DNA of 64,000 bases from contig NZ_JBHTKJ010000034.1 in NCBI RefSeq assembly GCF_042675965.1, positions 1 to 64,000 of the forward strand, written 5' to 3'. Below the pieces are notes generated by a model, which was not told the origin of the DNA, ran no database searches, and saw only the letters and a list, made by a program, of their open reading frames with translations. Source of the DNA: Virgibacillus_R byunsanensis. Lineage in GTDB: Bacteria > Bacillota > Bacilli > Bacillales > Amphibacillaceae. This document shows positions 34,683 to 42,880 of the stretch, in pieces. The number at the start of each line of letters is the position of its first letter. Within the stretch, counting starts at the first letter, position 1. A program made the translations under genes and the position numbers.

Positions 34683-35567
34683 ATGAAACATGTTGATACA
34701 GCACAAGTTCAGAAGAAAATGAATGCACGTTTGCTAACCAATACGTTAGCCAAAATATTATTCTTATTATCTACTTTATTTGGTCTTATAGTACTTGTTA
34801 TTCTACTTTATCGTGTAATTTCAGATGGATTAAATTGGATTAATTTTGATTTTCTTACGGGTAAATTATCAACACAACCCGAACGCGCAGGAATTATGGG
34901 TGCGATACTCGGGACATTCTGGCTAATGGTTGTTGTTGGCCCAGTTACGATGTTTTTGGGTGTTGGAACAGCCATTTATCTAGAACTATACGCGAAAAAA
35001 GGACGTCTGCAATCGTTCATTCAGACTAACATTGCAAATTTAGCTGGTGTCCCATCGATTGTATATGGCATTTTAGGTATGACAATCTTTGTTAGAGCCT
35101 TGGATTTTGGCAATATCGTTTTAGCTGGTGGTTTAACCATGTCATTACTGGTTTTGCCTATCGTGGTTGTTGCCAGCCAAGAAGCTATTCGAGCAGTTCC
35201 ACAGCATTTAAGTGAAGCATCGTATGGAATGGGTGCAACGAAATGGCAAACGATTAAAAAAATCCTGCTTCCTGCAGCGTTACCTGGAATTTTAACGGGG
35301 GCCATTTTATCCCTATCTCGTGCAATCGGGGAAACAGCTCCATTAGTTGTGATTGGAATTCCAGCACTTTTAATTCCCTTTCCAGGAAATATTATGGATA
35401 AATTCACCGTACTACCGATGCAAATATATTATTGGACACTTGATTCGGCACTTACAGCAGAATATGCAAACCTGGCTGCTGCCACCATTGTTGTGTTGTT
35501 AATCGTCTTATTCGTACTCAACGCAACAGCTATTATTATTCGTAACAAATTTCAGAAAAAATACTGA
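34683..35567 (+). CDS. pstA: Phosphate ABC transporter permease PstA
   Basis: The 294-residue permease has six membrane helices. LAGVPSIVYGILG (about 122), an EAA loop with SYGMGATKWQTIKKILLPAA (about 181-200) and SRAIGETAPLVVIG (about 220) are characteristic. ATG 34683 has GGGAGGAATATT upstream and follows pstC by one base. The expected ATPase gene pstB and phoU do not follow. A terminator and a convergent chemoreceptor gene come instead. Confidence 0.93.
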   Translation: MKHVDTAQVQKKMNARLLTNTLAKILFLLSTLFGLIVLVILLYRVISDGLNWINFDFLTGKLSTQPERAGIMGAILGTFWLMVVVGPVTMFLGVGTAIYLELYAKKGRLQSFIQTNIANLAGVPSIVYGILGMTIFVRALDFGNIVLAGGLTMSLLVLPIVVVASQEAIRAVPQHLSEASYGMGATKWQTIKKILLPAALPGILTGAILSLSRAIGETAPLVVIGIPALLIPFPGNIMDKFTVLPMQIYYWTLDSALTAEYANLAAATIVVLLIVLFVLNATAIIIRNKFQKKY

Positions 35568-35594
35568 TTCTACAATCCCCCTTTTATATATTGT

Positions 35595-35629
35595 AAAAGA
35601 CTGGCTTACATTATGGAGCCAGTCTTTTT
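35595..35629 (+). terminator. Terminator of the pst operon
   Basis: AAAAGACTGGCT pairs with AGCCAGTCTTTT across a 10-base loop and ends in TTTTTG. It confirms that the transcript stops after pstA. Confidence 0.85.
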
Positions 35630-35650
35630 GTTATTTCCTTCTCCATATGT

Positions 35651-37387
35651 TTAATTGATTTTGAATCGTCTTGTATTCTTAGAAAGAGAATTCGAGATAT
35701 CTGTGAGTTTCAGACCAATTTCGTGCGTATTTTCCACTTGCTGTATTTGATCTTCACTACTCAAAAGCATCTGCTCTGCACTTGCTAATGTTTCTTGAGA
35801 TACAGATGAAAAACTTACTGCTGTTTGTTCTAACTCAGGTAATATACTCTCCAAATCTTTCAATTCCACCTGCAACCCTTGCAGTTTATCACTTACCTCA
35901 GAAATTTCCTGCATCAGTTTATCTATCGAAAATTTAGAGTCGATAGATGTCTTTAAAGTTGTTTTCGTTTTTTCCAGCATTTGACCAAACTCCTGAGTTG
36001 CGTTCGTTGTTATAGTTTCCATGTTGGATATGGATTGAACTATTTGTTCTGCGGCGCTTGATGACTGTTCAGCCAATTTTCCTACTTCATTGGCTACTAC
36101 CGCAAAACCTTTTCCAGATTCCCCGGCTCGGGCAGCTTCAATCGTGGCATTAAGTGATAATAACTTGGTTTGTTCAGCAATGCCTTGAATTAATCCAACT
36201 AGCTTAGTTATGGAAAAAGAATAATGTTGTACTTCATTTATAGTAGTAGTTAAATGCTCAAAATCTTTTTCAAATGTGCTCACCGTTGTAATTAATTCCG
36301 TCATTTGTTTATCACCTCGTTTAGCAGAATGATTCATATCTACTGAACTACTAAAGACGATATCCATATTTTTAATCATTTTTTCAGTTTTTTGCTTCAT
36401 TGATTTAAAGCTTTCAGCACTATTTTCTGAACTACTTGCCGTTTGTTCTGCTCCTTGCTTTACAACATGAATAGATTCAATTAACTGACGACTAGTTGAA
36501 AGCGTTTCATCAGATGATCCTTGAAGCTCGCCACCTGTCTGTTCTAAATTTATGGTTGTCTCCCTAAGTTCGTTTAACACACTTCTCATATGCCCAATCA
36601 TAGCGTGATAGCTTTTATCTAAAGAAGTAATTTCGGGTAACGTTGTCATTATAGGTGCTGAGTGATTCAAATTCCCCTTTCGAACTTCCTTCATTTTTTG
36701 ACGTAAAACTGTTAATGGTTTAGTTAGACTTCTTACAAAAAGGATTAAGACGATAATAGAAATAATAATACTTGCACTAATAATAGCAATTGTAAAAAGG
36801 GCAACTTCCTTAACCTGTCCCATATAGGACTCAGTTGGAACAAGCAACACATAAGTCCCACTAATTTCGTCCATCTCTTGAAATGAAAGGGTAAATTCCT
36901 CTTTATTGATTGTTTCATGTATGATTCCATTCTTTGTTTCTGTAATAGTACCTACTATTGATTCTGGTATTGAAGGAATGGATTCATTACTGACCTTAAA
37001 AGGAGTTATTTCGTCGTTAGTTATGTAAAAATATTCTGATGAAATTCCATCGTCTTGAAGATTTTCACGCTGTGAACGTATATTTGCATTTAACTGTTGC
37101 TCAAAGTATTCGTCATCACTGACATATGTGAATTTTAGGTTATCTGCTATGTGCCCCATTAATTCTGCTTCGCGAACAAGCCTATTATCAATTGAACTCA
37201 TCATCATATCCTTAGCTTTTACATACGAACCAATCCCCACTGCAAGAATGGAAATAATTAATAACGAAATAAAAAGAGCTAATAAACGGTTTTGTAAACT
37301 GAATTTTTTCATTACATTTTTATACAGTTTCTTAACTTTGTGACTCGAATTTAGCTTTCCTTCTAATGTCTCGGAATTTTTTTCCAA
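35651..37387 (-). CDS. Methyl-accepting chemotaxis protein
   Basis: The 578-residue receptor has two membrane helices (about 30-52 and 197-222) enclosing a roughly 145-residue extracellular sensor of no recognised fold, then a HAMP region with a conserved Pro (RSLTKPLTVLRQKM) and a long signalling coil. The hairpin tip LLSLNATIEAARAGESGKGF (about 401-420) binds CheA/CheW. TTG start follows GAGGGGGAT by six bases. It lies convergent with pst, but a phosphate ligand is only a guess. No other chemotaxis gene is nearby. Confidence 0.9.
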   Translation of the reverse strand: MEKNSETLEGKLNSSHKVKKLYKNVMKKFSLQNRLLALFISLLIISILAVGIGSYVKAKDMMMSSIDNRLVREAELMGHIADNLKFTYVSDDEYFEQQLNANIRSQRENLQDDGISSEYFYITNDEITPFKVSNESIPSIPESIVGTITETKNGIIHETINKEEFTLSFQEMDEISGTYVLLVPTESYMGQVKEVALFTIAIISASIIISIIVLILFVRSLTKPLTVLRQKMKEVRKGNLNHSAPIMTTLPEITSLDKSYHAMIGHMRSVLNELRETTINLEQTGGELQGSSDETLSTSRQLIESIHVVKQGAEQTASSSENSAESFKSMKQKTEKMIKNMDIVFSSSVDMNHSAKRGDKQMTELITTVSTFEKDFEHLTTTINEVQHYSFSITKLVGLIQGIAEQTKLLSLNATIEAARAGESGKGFAVVANEVGKLAEQSSSAAEQIVQSISNMETITTNATQEFGQMLEKTKTTLKTSIDSKFSIDKLMQEISEVSDKLQGLQVELKDLESILPELEQTAVSFSSVSQETLASAEQMLLSSEDQIQQVENTHEIGLKLTDISNSLSKNTRRFKIN

Positions 37388-37497
37388 TATATATCCCCCT
37401 CATAAACTGCACACTGTTTAAAGTATATCAAGGGGATATTAAGTTACTGTAAACGTAATGCAAAAAATCGATTAAACTTTCTTGCGATCAATTACTA

Positions 37498-38097
37498 TTA
37501 TTTAAACCAACCCTGCTCTTTAAAACGAGATATGGCTTCAATTCGGTTACTCACTTCCAGCTTATCAAGAATGATAGAAACATAATTTCGGACAGTACCA
37601 TTTGTAAGATAAAGCTCATTAGCAATTTCTTTCGTCGTTTTACCTTCTGCAATCAATTTAAGAACCTGTTCTTCACGTTCAGTTAAAGGATTTTCATTGT
37701 CATAGGCCATATCGACTAATTCTGGTGCATAGACACGTCTGCCATCCATAATTGTGCGAATAGAACTTGCCAAGTCCTCACTTGGACTATCTTTTAACAA
37801 ATATCCATTTACATTGGCTTTTCGAGCTCGTTCAAAATATCCTGTTCGCGCAAAAGTAGTTAATACGATTACCTTACAAGGGTCTTCCTTTAATTCTTCT
37901 GCTGCTTCTAGTCCTGTTTTTTGCGGCATTTCAATGTCCATAATACAAATATCAGGCTTTTGCTGTCTAACTAAATCCAGTACTTCTTCTCCATTTCTTG
38001 CTTTACCAACTACTTCCATGTCTTCTTCAAAATCAAGCAGAGACCCAAGAGCTCCAAGTAACATCCGTTGGTCTTCAGCAATCACAATGCGAATCAC
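37498..38097 (-). CDS. desR: Response regulator DesR
   Basis: The 199-residue NarL/LuxR-type regulator has a receiver with phospho-acceptor D54 (CIMDIEMPQ), D8/D9-type acidic pocket and K-containing C-terminal strand (LLKDSP), and a LuxR HTH (about 135-190, LTEREEQVLKLIAEGKTTKE). It lies two bases after the desK homologue, in the order des-desK-desR found in Bacillus subtilis. In that pathway phosphorylated DesR activates des on cooling. Confidence 0.88.
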   Translation of the reverse strand: MIRIVIAEDQRMLLGALGSLLDFEEDMEVVGKARNGEEVLDLVRQQKPDICIMDIEMPQKTGLEAAEELKEDPCKVIVLTTFARTGYFERARKANVNGYLLKDSPSEDLASSIRTIMDGRRVYAPELVDMAYDNENPLTEREEQVLKLIAEGKTTKEIANELYLTNGTVRNYVSIILDKLEVSNRIEAISRFKEQGWFK

Positions 38098-38099
38098 AA

Positions 38100-39233
38100 C
38101 TATCCCTCCTGTTTTGTTTGTTGTACGATCTTCGGAACCTCAATTGTGAGTGAAGTCCCGGTTTGTGATGATTCAATATTCATACTTCCATTTACAAACT
38201 CCAACCGTTCTTTCATCCCTTTCAAACCGTGCTCTTGTAACGAATCCGCCTTGTCAGGGAGACCAATTCCATCATCCTCTACGGTTAAACGTATTTCACT
38301 GGAGGATTCTGTTATATAAATATGGCAGGAGGATGCTTGACTATGCTTCACAACGTTCGTAACTGCTTCCTTCAGACACATACTAAGCACATTTTCGACT
38401 AATAGCGGGGTGTTTGAAAGTTTAGGACTTCCTTCTATTTGATAATCCTTTTGAGCTGCTTTCAAGACCTGTTGTACACGTACAATTTCATCCGATAGTT
38501 TTGCACCTTTCATATCGGAAACCATCTCACGTACTTCCTTTAATGCGGTTCTTGCCGTTTGATGAATATCATTTACTTCGTGTTTTGCTAAATCAGGTTC
38601 AACGTTTATTAACTTACCAGCTAAATCACTTTTCAATCCGATAAGTGACAACTTTTGGCCTAATGTATCATGTAAGTCACGCGCAATGCGCTCGCGTTCC
38701 TCCATGACCACTAACTGAGATAGCTTTTTATTAGCTTCTTTTAATTGATCTTCCAATTTCTCACGTTTATTTCGGTAGTACATGGTAAAAGGTAACAAAA
38801 TGACGCCAATTACCGTAATGACAATAAACGGGAACTGGGAATAGAATATTTCACTTTGTATAAAAAAACCTATAGACACTGCGGCTAGTGTCGTAACTAG
38901 ATGAACAACATACAACGTTACAAAACCGCTTTTTTGCTGGATATTACCTATGTAAAACGCTAAAAATAATGCGAAATAAACATAACCTAGGAACAGTGCC
39001 ATTATAATGCTAATCGCCATTTCAATACTAACGGACAAATAAACGGTCCAACCTTTTGAAATAAACGATACTCTGTACACCGTGAAAAATAATAAAATCA
39101 TTAAAATCCCAAAAATGATTCCTACTGGTGATGATGTTCGGAAAATAAAATAGAAAGGCAGAATACAAAATATAATCCATGCATAAACGCTAAGTCCGGT
39201 GTTTTTCGGGATAATGTGATACCACTTTTGCAT
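38100..39233 (-). CDS. desK: Thermosensor histidine kinase DesK
   Basis: The 377-residue kinase has five or so N-terminal membrane helices, a coiled-coil dimerisation segment, the phospho-acceptor motif ERERIARDLHDTLGQKLSLI (His near 190) of the HisKA_3 family, and an ATPase domain with NVVKHSQAS and DDGIGLP. In Bacillus, DesK senses membrane thickening in the cold. ATG 39233 is chosen because AGGAGGGATAAG precedes it. The upstream in-frame codons have no site. Confidence 0.88.
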   Translation of the reverse strand: MQKWYHIIPKNTGLSVYAWIIFCILPFYFIFRTSSPVGIIFGILMILLFFTVYRVSFISKGWTVYLSVSIEMAISIIMALFLGYVYFALFLAFYIGNIQQKSGFVTLYVVHLVTTLAAVSIGFFIQSEIFYSQFPFIVITVIGVILLPFTMYYRNKREKLEDQLKEANKKLSQLVVMEERERIARDLHDTLGQKLSLIGLKSDLAGKLINVEPDLAKHEVNDIHQTARTALKEVREMVSDMKGAKLSDEIVRVQQVLKAAQKDYQIEGSPKLSNTPLLVENVLSMCLKEAVTNVVKHSQASSCHIYITESSSEIRLTVEDDGIGLPDKADSLQEHGLKGMKERLEFVNGSMNIESSQTGTSLTIEVPKIVQQTKQEG

Positions 39234-39333
39234 CCTTATCCCTCCTTTTTTCAATTATTGTAGGTGTTTTTCTAAGTATAACAAACCGAAAGCCCTCCAA
39301 TGTAATTTGAAGGGCCATATCTATAAAACCTAT

Positions 39334-40386
39334 TTATTTTTCTTGCATACTTGTCCTTCTCGTATTCACTTGCATATTAGACTTTGGATTCTTCATAAGT
39401 TCTTTTACCTCTTTAAAACCTACAAACCGTTTATTTGTATCGTCGAATAATCGAAACCGAATAGATTTCAAACTAGAAGCAAGCGTTATTGTGGTTGCCT
39501 GCTGCAGTGGCGGTGTAGATTCATGGGCTTCTTCTAGCTTATAGTTAGGAACTCTTGGACTTAAGTGGTGCACATGATGGAATCCAATACTGCCTGTCAT
39601 CCATTGCATGATTTTCGGCAACTTGTAATAGGAGCTCCCATCAACAGCAGCCTTTACAAAGTCCCATTCTGACTCATGTTCAAAATAGGAATCTTCAAAT
39701 TGATGCTGTACATAGAATAACCAAATTCCAAGTGAACCTGCTATAAAGAGAATTGGAAGTTGTATAATCAGAAATGCCTGCCACCCAATCGCCCATATTA
39801 ATAACGCATAAATACCAACTATTGAGGCATTAATGAAATGGGTGTTCAAACGTTCTTTTCGTTTTGCACCTTTTCGGTTAAAACGATTCGATATTAAATA
39901 TAGATAAATTGGCCCAAGTCCGAACATCACAAGTGGATTTCGATACAAGCGATAACCTAATCTACCCCAAAATGATGCGGCAATATATTCATCGACCGTC
40001 ATCACCCATACATCTCCAGTTCCACGTTTATCTAAGTTACTGCTAGTAGCATGATGGATTGCATGCTCCCGCTTCCACTGTTCAAACGGAAACAATGTGA
40101 TAATCCCGGTTATTGTCCCAATAATCCGGTTCGCCTTTTTATTTTGGAAAAACGACTGATGTGTACAATCATGAAAGATGATAAAAATTCGTATGACAAA
40201 GCCTGATGCAACAACGGTTAATGGAATCGTTAACCAAATGGATACAGACAAACTTTGATATGCCAGAAACCATAAAAGGAAAAACGGCAAAATTGTATTT
40301 ATTAATTGTTTAATGCTAGCTTTCGTATCTGAACTTGCAAATGGTGCAACGCTCTTTTTTAATTGTGCTTGTTTTTGTTTACTCAT
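39334..40386 (-). CDS. des: Acyl-lipid fatty acid desaturase Des
   Basis: The 350-residue membrane di-iron enzyme has His boxes HDCTHQSFF (about 73), HAIHH (about 110) and HHVHH (about 270) among four or more membrane helices. It introduces a double bond into membrane-lipid acyl chains, restoring fluidity. The Bacillus homologue is a delta-5 desaturase. It heads the des-desK-desR unit and has a candidate DesR palindrome 94-107 bases upstream of its ATG. GGAGGAAGC precedes ATG. Confidence 0.92.
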   Translation of the reverse strand: MSKQKQAQLKKSVAPFASSDTKASIKQLINTILPFFLLWFLAYQSLSVSIWLTIPLTVVASGFVIRIFIIFHDCTHQSFFQNKKANRIIGTITGIITLFPFEQWKREHAIHHATSSNLDKRGTGDVWVMTVDEYIAASFWGRLGYRLYRNPLVMFGLGPIYLYLISNRFNRKGAKRKERLNTHFINASIVGIYALLIWAIGWQAFLIIQLPILFIAGSLGIWLFYVQHQFEDSYFEHESEWDFVKAAVDGSSYYKLPKIMQWMTGSIGFHHVHHLSPRVPNYKLEEAHESTPPLQQATTITLASSLKSIRFRLFDDTNKRFVGFKEVKELMKNPKSNMQVNTRRTSMQEK

Positions 40387-40479
40387 AAGCTTCCTCCTAG
40401 AGTTAATCTACGTTTAGGATAAACCCTATACTATAGAAATTATACGAGTAAAAATAGTCATAAACGTCAATGCTTGGAC

Positions 40480-40493
40480 ATGACAAATGTCAT
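40480..40493 (-). promoter_or_regulatory. Candidate DesR operator upstream of des
   Basis: ATGACA-AA-TGTCAT is a perfect 6-2-6 palindrome about 95 bases upstream of the des start codon. A related half-site (AGTCATAAACGTCA) lies just downstream of it. DesR of Bacillus binds palindromic TCATGAC-type sites in a comparable place, so this is a good candidate. Exact consensus agreement was not checked. Confidence 0.55.
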
Positions 40494-40604
40494 ATATTTT
40501 GAAGTTTTAATTGTGATTACAGCGCTATACATGCAGGCAATATACATAAGTTTCCAATTATATTTGTTGGAAGTCATTGATTTAATTTAACTTTTGATAT
40601 AGGA

Positions 40605-40637
40605 AACGCCAAAAGCAACTGGTTTACTTTTGGCGTT
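40605..40637 (-). terminator. Terminator of the yhfK-like gene
   Basis: AACGCCAAAAG and CTTTTGGCGTT form a perfect 11-bp stem with an 11-base loop. It begins 10 bases after the minus-strand stop codon at 40648. Confidence 0.75.
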
Positions 40638-40647
40638 TTCATATTCT

Positions 40648-41292
40648 TTATAGATTTTTCAAAGCTTCCTCTACTGAGTCTTCACCTGAAATAAGGTCAA
40701 ATGACTGTTTATACGTATTTTTCTCACCCAGTGAAGCAAAAACGGTACGGGCCACATCTTCTCGTGGGATAGACCCTCGTTCCAGATTTTCTGCTAGAGA
40801 GACTTTTCCTGTACCTGGTTCGTTCAACAATCCACCCGGACGCACAATGGTATAATTCAAGTTGCTTGCTCTAAGCATTCTGTCTGCATAATGTTTTGCG
40901 ACGTAGTATTGTCTAATTTTTTCATTCCAGTTTTCACGGTTATGTGCTTGGAATGCACTCACCATCACATAACGATTCACACCAGCCTTTTCAGCCGCTT
41001 CGACGGTTTTTACAGCACCATCTAGATCCACTAATAACGTTTTATCTGATCCCGTTTTACCGCCTGAACCCGCTGTGAAAATAACGGTGTCACAGCCTTT
41101 AGCAGCTTCTGCAATGGAATCGACAGGTCCTTCTAAGTCAGCAACAACTGCCTCTACCCCTTTTTCTTTAAGTGCTAAAGCCTGTTCTTCCTTGCGCACC
41201 ATTGCTCTTATTGTATGTTCATTGCTATTTTGCAGTAAGTCAACGAGATGTTTACCAATTTGTCCGTTTGCTCCAATTAAAAGAACTTTCAT
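40648..41292 (-). CDS. yhfK: NAD(P)H-binding atypical short-chain dehydrogenase, YhfK-like
   Basis: The 214-residue Rossmann protein begins MKVLLIGANGQIGKHLV, the nucleotide-binding glycine motif, followed by AMVRKEEQ and VVADLEGP. A partial catalytic YxxxK equivalent is YVAKHYADRML, and IVRPGGLLNEPGTG is a signature of NmrA/SDR_a5-type proteins. Length equals that of Bacillus YhfK. The reaction is unknown. It has AAAGGAGATATGCGAA before ATG and its own terminator. Confidence 0.82.
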   Translation of the reverse strand: MKVLLIGANGQIGKHLVDLLQNSNEHTIRAMVRKEEQALALKEKGVEAVVADLEGPVDSIAEAAKGCDTVIFTAGSGGKTGSDKTLLVDLDGAVKTVEAAEKAGVNRYVMVSAFQAHNRENWNEKIRQYYVAKHYADRMLRASNLNYTIVRPGGLLNEPGTGKVSLAENLERGSIPREDVARTVFASLGEKNTYKQSFDLISGEDSVEEALKNL

Positions 41293-41363
41293 TTCGCATA
41301 TCTCCTTTTTTAAAGGTTATAATTGCTCCCTTTCATTATTGCAAAGTAGAAAATCTATCGCAA

Positions 41364-42215
41364 TTATACTGTTTCTTTACTTTTCATGAAATCGAGCACT
41401 TCTTTATCCATTTTCCCTTTTTCCAGCTCACGACCTTCAAAGTTTTCCACATGAAGAAATACCGTCAACTGTTCATGAAGTGTCTGATCATCCACATCAT
41501 TATTCGCAAGAAGCCCTAGTCTATACAATTGGTTCTGGATCTCGTCCCGAATGTCGTCTTTAATTTCTAATATATTTTCCGGTTTAGTTGTTCCAAAATA
41601 AAGCTGATGCAGATGATAGATTCTGATCAATTCTTTGATTGGGTCTGGATGCTCATCCACACGTAAATCAATATATCGGTCATCCGCACCTAGATAGCCA
41701 CCTTTTTCCTTCACAACATAAATAGCTGCAGCTTGTTTACCACGGCTATCTCCTCCTGCCTCTTGTCCCGCATCTAAGGCCGTTAAAAGTCGTTCAGCGA
41801 GAGTTCCAGTTGTCTTTTCAAATGTGTCTGCCATCGCATTTACCGTTTCCTGACTTACCAATATGTTTCCTTGTGCGGTATAATGCTTTCCTGCTCTTCC
41901 ACCAGCCCAGTCATAGCACCTATTTCCAGTGAATGTAGCTGCATTACCATTTGCATCGACAACACCTACTTGGCGATCTTCTTTTCCTTCATCATTTTCC
42001 GTTAAGATGGTGATCGTTTCCTGTGCAGTTTTCCCCTGCTCCATTAAACGTAAGCCATCAGGTCCGTATGCCGGGTTTGCAAAAGCCTGCGTTGCAACCG
42101 CACCAACACCTGCTTTAGCCCACGGCACAACGGTACCTACTCCGATAAATTTAGACTGTACAGCTATCCCTAGTTCCTTTGTTTCTGGATCAAAACCGAC
42201 GATTGAAAATGTCAT
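41364..42215 (-). CDS. DUF1028 family protein
   Basis: The 283-residue protein starts MTFSIVGFDPETKELGIAVQ, followed by AKAGVGAVATQAFANPAYGP and GRAGKHYTAQGNILVS, the ordered landmarks of DUF1028, which has an Ntn-hydrolase-like fold and no proven activity. GGDSRGKQAAAIYVV near residue 150 is also typical. The C-terminal 65 residues, an acidic helical extension, resemble a putative peptidoglycan-binding or regulatory tail found in a subset of members. GGAGTAGATATAC precedes the ATG. Confidence 0.85.
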   Translation of the reverse strand: MTFSIVGFDPETKELGIAVQSKFIGVGTVVPWAKAGVGAVATQAFANPAYGPDGLRLMEQGKTAQETITILTENDEGKEDRQVGVVDANGNAATFTGNRCYDWAGGRAGKHYTAQGNILVSQETVNAMADTFEKTTGTLAERLLTALDAGQEAGGDSRGKQAAAIYVVKEKGGYLGADDRYIDLRVDEHPDPIKELIRIYHLHQLYFGTTKPENILEIKDDIRDEIQNQLYRLGLLANNDVDDQTLHEQLTVFLHVENFEGRELEKGKMDKEVLDFMKSKETV

Positions 42216-42254
42216 GTATATCTACTCCTTTTTATTGCTTCCTAGTCTCATGCT

Positions 42255-42405
42255 GCGCAACTTTAGTAGTTGATGCGCGTGTTTGTGTAGTTACCGCGCG
42301 GGCTCCATCGTATGTGGCGCTCCTTTTAATTGATCCCGCGCTAGTTTACTTTTTATTGCGCGAGTTTAAGGGATGTACCGAGCGACTTAGCAGGAATAGC
42401 ACGCG
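42255..42405. repeat. Array of GCGC motifs spaced about 21 bp
   Basis: GCGC or CGCG cores begin at 42255, 42275, 42296, 42317, 42338 and 42358, with degenerate GAGCG at 42380 and CGCG at 42402. Intervals are 20, 21, 21, 21, 20, 22 and 22 bases. Spacers are unrelated in detail but often start with a TTTA-like word. It is not a CRISPR array: the repeated part is only four to six bases. The array fills the gap between DUF1028 and the CDGSH gene in otherwise AT-rich DNA and encodes no supported protein. Confidence 0.65.
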
Positions 42406-42423
42406 GTCCATTATTCTCCTATC

Positions 42424-42470
42424 AATAAGGCTGTTTTAAAGTAGATTATCTACTTCGAAACAGCCTTATT
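42424..42470 (-). terminator. Terminator of the CDGSH gene
   Basis: AATAAGGCTGTTT pairs with AAACAGCCTTATT, with an inner AAGTAGA/TCTACTT stem, eight bases after the minus-strand stop codon at 42478. Confidence 0.75.
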
Positions 42471-42477
42471 ACCAATC

Positions 42478-42681
42478 TTATTCAACTCTTGATTGATCCT
42501 CAAACCCTATCTTTTTATGTGTTCCATCACAAAATGGTTTGTTCGATGATTGACCACAACGACATAGGGAAAAGGCTTTTTTCGTTTCATAAACGTTTCC
42601 CTCTTTATCGACCAACTCTACATCCCCTGTAACGCGTAAAGAACCGTTATCCATCACTTTAATTTGTGCTTTCTCATTCAT
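42478..42681 (-). CDS. CDGSH-type iron-sulfur protein
   Basis: The 67-residue protein has CRCGQSSNKPFCDGTH (residues about 40-55), the C-x-C-...-C-x-x-x-H ligand set that holds a redox-active [2Fe-2S] cluster. The N-terminal half (KVMDNGSLRVTGDVELVD) is the usual beta strand pair of small bacterial members. Proposed roles are electron transfer or cluster handling, and no partner is nearby. AGGGGGATTTTC precedes ATG. Confidence 0.92.
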   Translation of the reverse strand: MNEKAQIKVMDNGSLRVTGDVELVDKEGNVYETKKAFSLCRCGQSSNKPFCDGTHKKIGFEDQSRVE

Positions 42682-42880
42682 GAAAATCCCCCTAAAAATC
42701 TTATTTATGTATGCTTATTATATTTTATTCGCCAGCAACGCAAATAAAACCTGCATTTAGTATAACAGATATCCAATAGTAGAATAAGACGGATAACACC
42801 TTACTAAATGCAACCTTTTGATTGTAATTTCCTTGTTTTTGGTAAAAATGAAACTATTGGCCATTTAAGGAGGTTAAATA

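Noticed and set aside
34078..35407. Long minus-strand frames within pstC and pstA
   Set aside because: They are complementary shadows of the permease genes without ribosome binding sites.
41075..41519. Plus-strand frames over the yhfK-like and DUF1028 gene region
   Set aside because: They are antisense to conserved proteins and have no start signals.
42255..42405. CRISPR-like array
   Set aside because: The repeated part is only 4-6 bases and the unit only about 21 bp, which is too short for a CRISPR, and no cas gene is present.
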